A stretch of DNA of 64,000 nucleotides from Lachnotalea sp. AF33-28 (lineage in GTDB: Bacteria > Bacillota > Clostridia > Lachnospirales > Lachnospiraceae). Location of the stretch: NCBI RefSeq assembly GCF_003477885.1, contig NZ_QUEE01000006.1, positions 124,001 through 188,000 of the forward strand, given 5' to 3'. Both the position numbers and the translations under genes were made by a program. The notes below the pieces were generated by a model. That model was not told the DNA's origin. It saw only the letters and a list, made by a program, of their open reading frames with translations, and ran no database searches. Positions 43,468-52,157 of the stretch are shown piece after piece (the stretch's first letter is position 1; every line of letters starts with the position of its first letter).

Positions 43468-44721
43468 ATGGCATTAACGAAAAAGCCGGTTACCGGCATG
43501 AAGGATATCCTGCCTGCGGAAATGCAGATCAGGGATTATGTCACCGGACTGATTAAGGAAACTTATAAGGGCTTCGGTTTTTCACCGATTGAGACCCCCT
43601 GTGTGGAGCATATTGGCAATCTGTGCAGCAAGCAGGGCGGAGATAATGAAAAGCTGATCTTTAAGATATTAAAGCGCGGCGAGAAGCTGAATCTGGATGC
43701 GGCGCAGGCGGAGGCCGATCTGGTGGACAGCGGATTGAGATATGATTTGACCGTGCCGCTGTCCCGCTTTTATGCAAACCATGCCAATGAGCTGCCGTCC
43801 CCTTTTAAGGCACTGCAGATCGGCAGTGTGTGGCGCGCGGACAGGCCACAGAAGGGGAGGTTCCGCCAGTTCGTGCAGTGCGATATCGATATATTGGGGG
43901 ATCCGACTTATCTGGCGGAAATCGAGCTGATCCAGGCTACGACCACGCTGCTTGGCAGGCTGGATTTTAAAAATTTTAAGATCAGGATCAACGAGCGCCG
44001 CATCTTAAAGGCGATGGCGGCCTACAGCGGTTTTGCGGAGGAGAACTTTGATCAGGTATTTATTATCCTGGATAAGATGGACAAGATCGGCCTGGACGGT
44101 GTGGAAAATGAACTGGTGGAATCCGGATTTGCCAGGGAAAGTGTGGATAAATACCTGGATCTGTTCAGAAAACTGGAAAAGCAGGAAGACGGCATCGGCT
44201 TCTTAGGCGAAAAGCTGGCGGACTGTCTGCCGAAGGAGGTTTCCGACAGCCTGAAAAACATTATCCGGAGTGTGGAGGCCACAAAGGCGGCGGAATTTGA
44301 GATCTGCTTTGACCCGACCCTTGTCAGGGGAATGTCTTACTATACCGGCACGATCTTTGAGATAGAGATGGCGGAATTTAACAGCAGTGTGGGCGGCGGC
44401 GGCCGTTATGATGAGATGATCGGGAAATTCACCGGCCTGAATACGCCGGCCTGCGGTTTTTCCATCGGTTTTGAGCGCATCATCACGATTCTCCTGGACC
44501 GGGGATTTGAGGTTCCGAAAAGCGCGCAGAAGAAAGCATATTTGATCGAGAAGGGAACCTCCGATGAAAAGCTCTGTGAGATATTGAAGGAGGCCCGCGC
44601 GGAGCGCGAAAACGGCAGCCAGGTGCTGATCGCGTGGATGAATAAAAATAAGAAGTTTCAGAAAGATAAGCTGACCCAGGAGGGCTGCACCGAGTTTAAG
44701 GAATTTTTTAACCGGGATTAA
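43468..44721 (+). CDS. hisS: Histidyl-tRNA synthetase
   Basis: Charges tRNA-His. The 417-residue class II synthetase has motif 1 near the N-terminal KPVTGMKDILPAEM, motif 2 (SVWRADRPQKGRFRQFVQCD), the HisA segments LVRGMSYYTG and GGGGRYDEMIG, and motif 3 (GFSIGFERI). The C-terminal anticodon-binding domain is full. RBS GGAGGAAATAAG. It precedes aspS by 49 bases, a typical synthetase pair. Confidence 0.97.
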   Translation: MALTKKPVTGMKDILPAEMQIRDYVTGLIKETYKGFGFSPIETPCVEHIGNLCSKQGGDNEKLIFKILKRGEKLNLDAAQAEADLVDSGLRYDLTVPLSRFYANHANELPSPFKALQIGSVWRADRPQKGRFRQFVQCDIDILGDPTYLAEIELIQATTTLLGRLDFKNFKIRINERRILKAMAAYSGFAEENFDQVFIILDKMDKIGLDGVENELVESGFARESVDKYLDLFRKLEKQEDGIGFLGEKLADCLPKEVSDSLKNIIRSVEATKAAEFEICFDPTLVRGMSYYTGTIFEIEMAEFNSSVGGGGRYDEMIGKFTGLNTPACGFSIGFERIITILLDRGFEVPKSAQKKAYLIEKGTSDEKLCEILKEARAERENGSQVLIAWMNKNKKFQKDKLTQEGCTEFKEFFNRD

Positions 44722-44770
44722 AGCGGCAGATGGGATAGACGGAACAAAAAATTACCAGGAGGAACAGATT

Positions 44771-46561
44771 ATGGCAGAGTCCATGAAGGGGCTTCACAGA
44801 ACACATAGATGTACGGAGGTATCCAGCAGAAATATCGGAGAGACGGTTACCGTCATGGGCTGGGTGCAGAAAAGAAGAAATCTGGGGAGCTTGATTTTTA
44901 TCGATTTGAGAGACCGCTCCGGTCTTTTGCAGCTGATTTTTGATGAGAATGATGTGGGAAGCGAAGGCTTCGCAAAGGCGGAGCAGCTGCGCAGCGAGTA
45001 CGTGATCGCAGCGGTCGGCCGTGTGGAGGCCCGCTCCGGAGCGGTGAATGAGAATCTGGCCACCGGAGATATTGAGATCCGCGTAAAGAGTGTGCGGATT
45101 CTGTCCGAATCACAGACACCTCCGTTCCCGATTGAGGAGAACAGCCAGACGAAGGAAGAGCTGCGGCTGAAATACCGTTATCTGGACCTTCGCAGGCCCG
45201 ATATACAGAGGAAGCTCATGGTGAAGAGCCGTGTGGCCGTGATGGCCAGGAATTTCATGGCCAATGAGGGATTTCTGGAAATCGAGACGCCGATGCTGAC
45301 GAAGAGCACTCCGGAGGGTGCCAGGGACTATCTGGTGCCCAGCCGCGTGCATCCCGGCTCTTTTTATGCGCTGCCCCAATCCCCGCAGCTGTTTAAGCAG
45401 CTGTTGATGTGTTCCGGCTATGACCGCTACTTCCAGATCGCAAGATGTTTCCGCGATGAGGATCTGCGCGCGGACAGACAGCCCGAATTCACTCAGATGG
45501 ATATGGAGCTGTCCTTTGTGGATATAGACGATGTGATCGATGTGAATGAAAGGCTGCTTAAGGCGCTGTTTAAGGAGATCTGCGATGTGGATGTCAAGCT
45601 GCCGATCCGCCGTATGCCTTATGCGGAGGCCATGGACCGTTTCGGTTCGGATAAGCCGGACCTTCGTTTTGGCATGGAGCTGAAGAATGTGACGGATGCG
45701 GTGCGCGGCTGCGAATTCGCGGTCTTTAAAAATGCGGTGGACAACGGCGGCTCCGTCAGAGGCATCAATGCCAAGGGACAGGGCGCGATGCCGCGCAAGA
45801 AGATCGATGCGCTGGTGGAATTTGCTAAGGGATATGGTGCAAAGGGACTGGCCTACCTAGCGGTCAACGAGGATGGCACCTATAAATCCTCCTTTGCGAA
45901 ATTCATGAAGCCGGAAGAGCTGGACGCAATTGTGGCCGCTATGGAAGGCGAGCCGGGAGATCTGCTGCTGTTTGCGGCGGACAGAAATAAAGTGGTATTT
46001 GACGTGCTGGGCAGCCTGCGCCTGGAACTGGCTAAAAATATGGGGCTGCTGGATAAAGAACGTTTTGAATTTGTATGGATCACGGAATTCCCTCTGCTGG
46101 AGTACTCGGAGGAAGAGGGCAGATATATGGCCATGCACCATCCTTTTACAATGCCCATGGAAGAGGACCTGCCTATGATCGACACCGATCCCGGAGCGGT
46201 GCGCGCCAAGGCATACGATATTGTGCTGAACGGCTGTGAAATCGGCGGAGGGTCCGTCAGAATCCACCAGGAAGAGATACAGGAAAAGATGTTTGAGGTG
46301 CTTGGATTTACGAAGGAGAGGGCACACGAACAGTTTGGATTTCTGCTGGATGCCTTCCAGTATGGAGTGCCGCCCCATGCAGGGCTGGCCTACGGCCTGG
46401 ACCGCCTGGTAATGCTGATGACCGGCGCAGAGAGCATCCGTGAAGTGATCGCCTTCCCGAAGGTAAAGGATGCCTCCTGCCTGATGACGGAGGCGCCCGG
46501 CCGGGTGGATGAAAAGCAGCTGGAGGAACTGGAAATCTCTGTAGCGGAACAGGGCGTATGA
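44771..46561 (+). CDS. aspS: Aspartyl-tRNA synthetase
   Basis: Charges tRNA-Asp. It is 596 residues: the N-terminal OB-fold anticodon domain (VTVMGWVQKRRNLGSLIFIDLRD), class II catalytic core with motif 2 (ARCFRDEDLRADRQPEFTQ), an inserted GAD domain, and motif 3 (GLAYGLDRLVML). The last four bases overlap the next start (ATGA). A form that also charges Asn cannot be excluded by reading. Confidence 0.97.
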   Translation: MAESMKGLHRTHRCTEVSSRNIGETVTVMGWVQKRRNLGSLIFIDLRDRSGLLQLIFDENDVGSEGFAKAEQLRSEYVIAAVGRVEARSGAVNENLATGDIEIRVKSVRILSESQTPPFPIEENSQTKEELRLKYRYLDLRRPDIQRKLMVKSRVAVMARNFMANEGFLEIETPMLTKSTPEGARDYLVPSRVHPGSFYALPQSPQLFKQLLMCSGYDRYFQIARCFRDEDLRADRQPEFTQMDMELSFVDIDDVIDVNERLLKALFKEICDVDVKLPIRRMPYAEAMDRFGSDKPDLRFGMELKNVTDAVRGCEFAVFKNAVDNGGSVRGINAKGQGAMPRKKIDALVEFAKGYGAKGLAYLAVNEDGTYKSSFAKFMKPEELDAIVAAMEGEPGDLLLFAADRNKVVFDVLGSLRLELAKNMGLLDKERFEFVWITEFPLLEYSEEEGRYMAMHHPFTMPMEEDLPMIDTDPGAVRAKAYDIVLNGCEIGGGSVRIHQEEIQEKMFEVLGFTKERAHEQFGFLLDAFQYGVPPHAGLAYGLDRLVMLMTGAESIREVIAFPKVKDASCLMTEAPGRVDEKQLEELEISVAEQGV

Positions 46562-47997
46562 GAAATAGAACAAGACCCATTGCATGGGTGAACTGGGCGA
46601 TCGTAGTTTTAAACGTGGCTTACTTTATCGTGCTGGAATTGGGCGGTTCCAGCCTGAATGCGGACTATATGGTGCAGATGGGGGCGGTCTATCCGCCCGC
46701 CATCCTGGAAGGACATGAATATTACCGGCTTCTGACCAGCGTGTTTATGCATTTTGGCATATCCCATCTGTTTAATAACATGCTGGTGCTGGTATTTTTG
46801 GGAGACAATCTGGAACGCGCGCTGGGACATATCAACTATCTGCTGTTTTATTTGCTGGCAGGGATCGGTTCCAGCCTGGTTTCTGTGTTTTATTATGCTG
46901 AAGTGGGGCGCAATGTGGTTTCTGCCGGCGCTTCCGGCGCCATATTTGGCGTTGTGGGAGGCTTGATCTGCATTGTGGCGATGAACCGCGGCAGGCTGGA
47001 GGATCTGACCAGCCGGCAGCTGATTTTCCTGGCAGCGCTTTCCTTATACCACGGTTTTACGAGTATCGGCGTCAGCAATGTGGCCCATGTCAGCGGACTT
47101 GTTCTGGGACTGATTCTGGGATTTATCCTGTATCCCCGCAGCCATATGCGGGAAAATCTGCGGCGCAGGGAGGAAGAGCGGGCGCTGAAGGAGCGGGTTG
47201 CACAGGAGGGCGCCGGTTATCTAAGCCCCCGGGCCAGGGAAATCCTCGCAGAGGAGCAGCGGACCGTATCCAGAATGCGGATTTTCCAGGGAGCAGCCCT
47301 GGTGCTGATGGCCGCTTCCTTTCTGACCGGCTGGCTGGTTTTTCTGGTCATGTCGGCCGCCATTTACATGCTGATGCGGAAAAATATTGAGAAATACCGG
47401 GGCGAGCGTATCGTGAAACTGCTGACAGATGAGTGCGACCCGGCTGCCTTCCGCGAGCTGATGGTATTTGCCGGCCGCAGCGGGTTTCGCACACCGCAGG
47501 AGATGCAGGCGAATCTGCTTAACATCTGCGCAGCCGATATTGAACTGGGAGATTTTCGGGAAGCGGAGACCATACTGGAAAAGATCAGAGAAGACTCTCT
47601 TTCTCCGGCGCTTAAGATCTCCTATTGGTACCGCGTGCTCCAGATCGACTTTGAAAAGGGCGGTACGAACGCCTATGATTTCCATTTAAAGACCTTTATG
47701 GAGCTTCCGGACAGGGTGGTGCTCACAGGCAAGACAAAGGCGGCCTATGAGGTACAGAAGGCGTATGCCCTCTATTACCGGGCATATATGGAGGGCGATC
47801 TGAAGCTTCAGAAAGTGCAGCTGGCGAAGATACAGCTGGCGGTCAAATGTCCCAGGGATCAGGTGGCCTATCAGTACTGGCTGGGATGCACCAGAAAGCA
47901 GGAGGGCGATCTGGCGGGAGCCAGACAGTGTTTCTCCTATGTTGCTTCCAGCGGAAACCGGACGCGCTTTGCACAGCTGGCGCAGAGGAAGTTATAG
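46558..47997 (+). CDS. Rhomboid intramembrane serine protease with long C-terminal tail
   Basis: Cleaves membrane proteins within the bilayer. The 479-residue protein has a rhomboid core over about residues 15-200: catalytic Ser126 in SAGASGAIFG and His177 in NVAHVSGL. HFGISHLFNNM with RALGHINYLLFYLLAG are further family motifs. A TM-like stretch near 250-275 follows, then about 200 residues of helical repeats (AYALYYRAYMEGDLKLQ, DLAGARQCFSYVA) resembling TPR. Co-translated with aspS. The tail presumably binds partners or substrates. Confidence 0.88.
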   Translation: MRNRTRPIAWVNWAIVVLNVAYFIVLELGGSSLNADYMVQMGAVYPPAILEGHEYYRLLTSVFMHFGISHLFNNMLVLVFLGDNLERALGHINYLLFYLLAGIGSSLVSVFYYAEVGRNVVSAGASGAIFGVVGGLICIVAMNRGRLEDLTSRQLIFLAALSLYHGFTSIGVSNVAHVSGLVLGLILGFILYPRSHMRENLRRREEERALKERVAQEGAGYLSPRAREILAEEQRTVSRMRIFQGAALVLMAASFLTGWLVFLVMSAAIYMLMRKNIEKYRGERIVKLLTDECDPAAFRELMVFAGRSGFRTPQEMQANLLNICAADIELGDFREAETILEKIREDSLSPALKISYWYRVLQIDFEKGGTNAYDFHLKTFMELPDRVVLTGKTKAAYEVQKAYALYYRAYMEGDLKLQKVQLAKIQLAVKCPRDQVAYQYWLGCTRKQEGDLAGARQCFSYVASSGNRTRFAQLAQRKL

Positions 47998-48027
47998 AGG
48001 GCAGGGATATTATTTTTGAAAGAATAT

Positions 48028-48060
48028 GGCGTAACCTTAAAATGAGGTTACGCCGTTTTA
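48028..48060 (+). terminator. Terminator after rhomboid gene
   Basis: GGCGTAACC (48028-48036) and GGTTACGCC (48046-48054), followed by GTTTTAG. Confidence 0.7.
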
Positions 48061-48072
48061 GTTAATAGAAAT

Positions 48073-48128
48073 ATTCCCATATTGGAATAACTAATGCGTA
48101 TTGAATTAATATATGCTATAATGGGAAT
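48073..48128 (+). promoter_or_regulatory. Promoter and possible operator of AAA ATPase gene
   Basis: Extended -10 TGCTATAAT (48114-48122). ATTCC (48073-48077) and GGAAT (48084-48088) form an inverted repeat upstream, and GGGAAT recurs right after the -10 at 48123-48128. The repeated half-site suggests a repressor site; the regulator is unknown. Confidence 0.4.
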
Positions 48129-48149
48129 AATTGTACAGGAGGTGTTGCC

Positions 48150-49367
48150 ATGATTCAGAGAAAAGAATATCTAAGCCAGCTTGCTGCCTGGAGAGATGAG
48201 CAGGTTATAAAAGTTATTACTGGTATCCGGAGGTGTGGAAAATCTACGCTCATGCTGCAATTTCAGGATTACCTGAAGGCGGACGGTGTAGAGGAAAGTC
48301 AGATTATCGCTGTGAACTTTGAAGAATTGGAATATGAAGAACTGCTGGATTATAAAAAGCTATACGCCTATTTGAAAGAACGGATTGACCCGGAGAAGAA
48401 AAATTATATTTTTCTGGATGAAATCCAGCGGGTTTTGTCCTATGAAAAGGTTGTGGACAGTCTTTATATAAAAGATTATGCAGACATTTACCTCACTGGT
48501 TCAAACTCTTATATGCTTTCGGGAGACTTGGCAACTCTGCTGACCGGCAGATATGTTGAGATTAAGATGCTGCCTTTATCATTCCGGGAATTCTGTGAAT
48601 TTACAGGCATGTCCTCTGACTCCGCTTTTGCTGAATATATAAAAGTAGGCGGTCTGCCTTATGTGGCAGCGATGGACAGACGGATAGAAAAGGCAGATAC
48701 CTATTTGGAAGGAATCTATAATACCGTTATTGTCCGTGATATCGAAGAACGGCAGAGCAGAAAAGATTCGGATGCCGGGAAACGCAAAATCAATGATATC
48801 GCACTCCTGAAATCCATTGCAAAATACCTGGCAAGTGTGATTGGAAGTCCTGTGTCGATCAAAAGTGTTACGGATTATCTGATTTCAAGCGGCAGAAAAG
48901 TTTCTCCTAATACCGTTGATGACTATATTGATGCATTGACGGAAGCATTTGTTTTTTATGAGGCAGAACGGTTCGACATCGTCGGCAAAGAACTTCTCCG
49001 GACAAACCGTAAATACTACATGGTAGATTTAGGGTTACGCAATCATGTATTTGCAAAGCGGAGATACGATCTTGGCTTCACAGTGGAAAATGTTGTGTAT
49101 TTTGAATTGCTTCGGAGAGGCTATAAGGTCAATATCGGCAAGGTGGGAACTACGGAGGTGGATTTTGTGGCAAGTAAGAATGGGGAATTTCAGTATATTC
49201 AGGTAACTGCTGATATGACCGCAGAAGAAACCTTTGAGCGTGAAATGCGTTCACTTCGGCTGATTAAAGATAACTATGAAAAGATGATTCTTACACTGGA
49301 TCGGTATTCCGTCGGAAATTACGAGGGAATACGGGTGGTAAATATTATTGATTGGCTGATGGGATAG
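48150..49367 (+). CDS. AAA ATPase with DUF4143 domain
   Basis: A 405-residue protein of the ATP-binding/DUF4143 family. N-terminal P-loop TGIRRCGKST with Walker B-like FLDEIQRV, then TGSNSYMLSGDLATLLTGR, then a winged-helix part and a C-terminal DUF4143 nuclease-like region (NVVYFELLRRGYKVNIGK, EVDFVASK). RBS AGGAGGTGTTGCC. AT-richer than the preceding core genes, which fits frequent horizontal transfer of this family. Members are linked to stress or toxin-antitoxin-like roles but are little characterised. Confidence 0.85.
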   Translation: MIQRKEYLSQLAAWRDEQVIKVITGIRRCGKSTLMLQFQDYLKADGVEESQIIAVNFEELEYEELLDYKKLYAYLKERIDPEKKNYIFLDEIQRVLSYEKVVDSLYIKDYADIYLTGSNSYMLSGDLATLLTGRYVEIKMLPLSFREFCEFTGMSSDSAFAEYIKVGGLPYVAAMDRRIEKADTYLEGIYNTVIVRDIEERQSRKDSDAGKRKINDIALLKSIAKYLASVIGSPVSIKSVTDYLISSGRKVSPNTVDDYIDALTEAFVFYEAERFDIVGKELLRTNRKYYMVDLGLRNHVFAKRRYDLGFTVENVVYFELLRRGYKVNIGKVGTTEVDFVASKNGEFQYIQVTADMTAEETFEREMRSLRLIKDNYEKMILTLDRYSVGNYEGIRVVNIIDWLMG

Positions 49368-49374
49368 ACGATGA

Positions 49375-49616
49375 CGGCGGCCCTGTGCTGTGAACTTCAC
49401 CGACCTCGGCCGTTGGTGGGGTACGAATCCTAAAACGAAAACGCAGGAAGAAATTGATATCATGGGAACAGACAAGGACACTGCCTTGTTTGCTGAATGC
49501 AAGTGGATAAACGAAAAAGTTGACCTCGGTGTGCTTGAAACTCTTGCGGAGCGCAGCAGAGCTGGGCAATGTAACGCTTGTACCCTATGAGGATATTTTG
49601 AAGGAAGCATCTGTGA
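49375..49616 (+). pseudogene. Remnant of a DUF234-type ATPase C-terminus
   Basis: A short frame encodes FTDLGRWWGTNP, EEIDIMGTDKDTALFAECKW and NEKVDLGVLETL, which match the nuclease-like C-terminal domain (PD-(D/E)xK pattern with ID and ECKW) of DUF234 ATPases. There is no start region or ATPase domain, and the frame is lost around 49560, continuing in another frame as VTLVPYEDILKEA. It is probably the debris of a relative of the gene before it. Confidence 0.6.
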
Positions 49617-49643
49617 ATGAAATTGGCATACCAGAATTCGTGT

Positions 49644-50372
49644 TTATTTTTTTTGTTTGTTTTCGGTCAGTTCACGGATTTCCTCTACTGTCAGGGCTCG
49701 GTACTCTCCTGGCGCAAGGGTGGGGTCAAGTTTCAGGCTGCCCATAGAAATTCGTTTCAGATACAGCACTTTTTTACCTTTCGCTTCGAACATCCTTTTT
49801 ACCTGGTGGAAACGTCCCTCGGTGATGGTGAGTTCAATTTCCGATTCCGGACCGGAGGAGAGAATCCGCAGGTCGGCCGGGAGCGTGGGCTTTGGATCTC
49901 CGATATCCACGCCTTCCCTGAACGCGGCAGCGTCCTCTTCGGTGACGGTGCCGTCGATTCTGGCATAGTAGGTTTTGGATACATGTTTTCCGGGAGCCAG
50001 AAGATTATGCGCAAGAGGACCATCATTGGTGATCAGAATCAGCCCTTCTGTATCCTTATCCAAACGGCCTGTGGGAAAAAGATCCTTCCGCTTTTTGGAA
50101 CGGATCAGATCCAGAACGGTTCTTTCACGGCTGTCTTCAGTGGCCGTGATGACTCCGGCCGGTTTATTTAAGAGATAGTACTCGTATTCCGTATAGGAGA
50201 TCTCCTCATTGCGGCACACCACATGGTCCGTTTCCGGATTCACTTTATAATCCGGGCTTTTTACAATCACGCCGTTGACCGCAGTCCGGCCTTTTCGGAT
50301 GAACTGCTTTACCTCTGCCCTCGAGCCGCATCCCATGTCTGCAAGAAATTTATCAAGTCGGATCATATTCAT
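49644..50372 (-). CDS. rsuA: Ribosomal small subunit pseudouridine synthase (RsuA family)
   Basis: Converts a uridine in rRNA to pseudouridine. The 242-residue protein has an N-terminal S4 RNA-binding domain (RLDKFLADMGCGSRAEVKQFI), catalytic Asp in TGRLDKDTEGL, KTYYARI, and EGRFHQVKRMF. Lengths and motifs fit RsuA rather than RluB, though these can be hard to separate. The gap to the upstream HAAS gene is only seven bases. Confidence 0.9.
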   Translation of the reverse strand: MNMIRLDKFLADMGCGSRAEVKQFIRKGRTAVNGVIVKSPDYKVNPETDHVVCRNEEISYTEYEYYLLNKPAGVITATEDSRERTVLDLIRSKKRKDLFPTGRLDKDTEGLILITNDGPLAHNLLAPGKHVSKTYYARIDGTVTEEDAAAFREGVDIGDPKPTLPADLRILSSGPESEIELTITEGRFHQVKRMFEAKGKKVLYLKRISMGSLKLDPTLAPGEYRALTVEEIRELTENKQKK

Positions 50373-50379
50373 ATCAGCC

Positions 50380-51051
50380 TCATTTTTTCAGGATTGTATC
50401 CACAATACCGCACAGTATTCCGCCTATGGGAAAAACAACCCATGCCGGATGCCAGGCGCTCAGGAGAGAACCGCTTAAGAAAAAGACCAGCGTTGCGATA
50501 CACATGATCAGGCTGCAGATCTTGTCGGATGTTTTTTTGCGCCGTTTGGCAATAGCCTTTGGATCCGTCTCTATGCGCATGGATGCCTTCACATCGGCGA
50601 ATTTGCTGTTCGAGATATTTGCCACGATGATGATGGCGACGCCCAGCATCATAAACAGCAGCATTGCGATGACGGGCATATTGGAATCCGCACCGAAGAA
50701 GGTTTCTAAAAAGAGCAGCGAGATGATTCCCAGAAAAAACATGCACACTCCGGCCGCGATTGCCAGCGCATATTTGGTTTTAAAGGCCCGGTATTCCTCT
50801 AACGGCGTGGGTGCCAGAGGGTCCTGATACCAGATTGCCGGGTCCACGCCCAGGCTGGCTTTCAGCTCTTCCACGTTGCCGAACTGTGAGACCACCAGCC
50901 CGAATGCTTCATCTTCATTTTTTCCTTCGGACAAAAGCCTCTCATAGTGCGTTTTCATAAGGGACTGGAGGTTGGATTTTGTTTTAGTTACGACCTCCGC
51001 TTCCGGCCATCCGGAAAATACATTTTGAATATAAGTTTCTATCTTATCCAT
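50380..51051 (-). CDS. HAAS/permease prefix domain membrane protein
   Basis: A 223-residue protein with a short N-terminal helical domain (IETYIQNVFSGWPEAEVV, then LLSEGKNEDEAFGLVVSQFG), as found in HAAS/DUF1700 proteins. Then come four or so membrane helices (LAIAAGVCMFFLGIISLLFL, VIAMLLFMMLGVAIIIVANI, and two near the C-terminus). Partners are often PadR-type regulators, but none is next to it. It is preceded by a twin-hairpin leader and followed by rsuA after seven bases. Function unknown. Confidence 0.8.
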   Translation of the reverse strand: MDKIETYIQNVFSGWPEAEVVTKTKSNLQSLMKTHYERLLSEGKNEDEAFGLVVSQFGNVEELKASLGVDPAIWYQDPLAPTPLEEYRAFKTKYALAIAAGVCMFFLGIISLLFLETFFGADSNMPVIAMLLFMMLGVAIIIVANISNSKFADVKASMRIETDPKAIAKRRKKTSDKICSLIMCIATLVFFLSGSLLSAWHPAWVVFPIGGILCGIVDTILKK

Positions 51052-51064
51052 AATCAGCTCTTAA

Positions 51065-51123
51065 AGTCCTTTCTGCTGTCACCAGCCTTAAGCGGATGAC
51101 CTGCGCACACATCAGTGTGCTTC
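51065..51123 (-). promoter_or_regulatory. Twin-hairpin leader motif before HAAS gene
   Basis: On the - strand GCACAC-TGAT-GTGTGC, then GCAGGTCATC, then the second stem GTCATCCGCTTAAGGCTGGTGAC, and GAAAGGAC before the start codon. It is one of the best copies of the motif at 1008, 60891 and 63278. Confidence 0.6.
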
Positions 51124-51135
51124 CTCTTTCGTCTT

Positions 51136-51420
51136 TTAGCTCGGCTGTCCGAAGGCAAGATAAATCAGCACGGCGGCCCCAAGCTCAAGTAACAGGATGC
51201 AGGGGATCCCCGCGGTAAATTTTTTATGCTTTGTTTTGTGACGGAAATAGTACATGCCCATGAGACTTCCTGCGCTCCCTCCGGCTGCGGCGATCAGGAG
51301 CAGTGTTTTCTCCGGAATCCGCCACTTCCCGCGGCGGGCCCGTGATTTATCAATGCCCATACTTATAAAACCGGCCAGGTTTGCGGCAAGAAGCCATAAT
51401 ATCAGCCATTCCATTGGCAC
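51136..51420 (-). CDS. DUF1294 membrane protein
   Basis: A 94-residue membrane protein. The motif SMGIDKSRARRGKWRIPEKTL and the Gly-rich AAAGGSAGSLMGMYYFRHKTKH are the signature of DUF1294. Three to four hydrophobic segments. It starts within the last 19 bases of msrC, so the two are translationally coupled. The family is common, often fused or next to cold-shock-like domains, with no known activity. Confidence 0.85.
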   Translation of the reverse strand: MPMEWLILWLLAANLAGFISMGIDKSRARRGKWRIPEKTLLLIAAAGGSAGSLMGMYYFRHKTKHKKFTAGIPCILLLELGAAVLIYLAFGQPS

Positions 51421-51875
51421 ACCTTTTCAAGCAGCCCGGCGATCTTTTCCAGACCGCGCCGGTCCGTTCCGTCGAACCGGCTTTTTACAGGACTGTCGAT
51501 ATCCAGAACCCCTATGGGCATTCCGCCGCCGTCATGCAGCGGTATTACTATCTCAGAGCGGGACGCGCTGTCACAGGCGATGTGTCCGGGAAACGCCAGG
51601 ACATCCTCCACCAGTTCCGTCCGGTTCCCGACAAATGCGGTGCCGCAGACGCCCTTGCCCAAAGGGATATGTACGCAGGCCGTCTTCCCCTGAAAAGGCC
51701 CTAAGACCAGTTCTCCATTTTTAAACCGATAAAATCCTGCCCAGTTGATATCAGGCAAAGCTTCCATCAGCAGTGCGCTGATATTCGCCATATTGGCGAC
51801 CGCATCCTGTTCGCCCTCGGTCAGTGAGACCGCCTGCCTGTAAAGAAGCGAATACAGCTCTTCTTTATCTGTCAT
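51402..51875 (-). CDS. msrC: Free methionine-(R)-sulfoxide reductase (GAF domain)
   Basis: Reduces free methionine-R-sulfoxide in the cytoplasm. The 157-residue GAF protein matches fRMsr: DINWAGFYRF, the Cys-containing GPFQGKTACVHIPLGKGVCG and HIACDSASRSEIVIPL, with the three Cys residues used for catalysis. The start ATG is at 51875 with a weak ribosome site. It forms a four-gene run on the - strand (msrC, DUF1294, HAAS, rsuA). Confidence 0.92.
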   Translation of the reverse strand: MTDKEELYSLLYRQAVSLTEGEQDAVANMANISALLMEALPDINWAGFYRFKNGELVLGPFQGKTACVHIPLGKGVCGTAFVGNRTELVEDVLAFPGHIACDSASRSEIVIPLHDGGGMPIGVLDIDSPVKSRFDGTDRRGLEKIAGLLEKVCQWNG

Positions 51876-51994
51876 ATCTTAGCTCACTTTCATCTTAACA
51901 TTGTCGCGAGACGCTGTCTCAATCATTAGTTTATCACATACCTGCTGCCCGGGCAAGAAAATTGTAACAATTAAGACGGTGCCTCCCGTGTTGC

Positions 51995-52040
51995 GTTACT
52001 GTTCACACGCGGGAAGTTTACGGCAACTGTGAACTGTTAC
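51995..52040. repeat. Short form of the nested-hairpin repeat (copy C)
   Basis: GTTACTGTTCACA (51995-52007) and TGTGAACTGTTAC (52028-52040) match the ends of copy B at 22262-22468. The centre CGCGGGAAGTTTACGGCAAC matches one inner end of copy B; the long inner arms are absent. It is an internally deleted or minimal form. Confidence 0.7.
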
Positions 52041-52070
52041 CATTTGTGAAGCCCGTGATATAAATAATCA

Positions 52071-52099
52071 TTGATTTTATGATAGTATTCGTTTAAAAT
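52071..52099 (+). promoter_or_regulatory. glyA promoter
   Basis: TTGATT (52071-52076) and TAAAAT (52094-52099), 17 bases apart, 153 bases before the start, giving a long leader. Confidence 0.6.
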
Positions 52100-52123
52100 A
52101 TTTTATGATCGCTATTAAAATCA

Positions 52124-52150
52124 GGCGGGTGCAGGTTATCCGCCGTTTTT
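52124..52150 (+). promoter_or_regulatory. Attenuator-like hairpin in glyA leader
   Basis: GGCGG (52124-52128) and CCGCC (52140-52144), followed by GTTTTT. The T-tract makes it look like an early terminator in the glyA leader, before the three-way junction. Confidence 0.5.
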
Positions 52151-52157
52151 ATGCATC

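Noticed and set aside
43349..44770. T-box leaders before hisS and aspS
   Set aside because: Leaders are short and lack a specifier hairpin or the TGG-containing T-box sequence.
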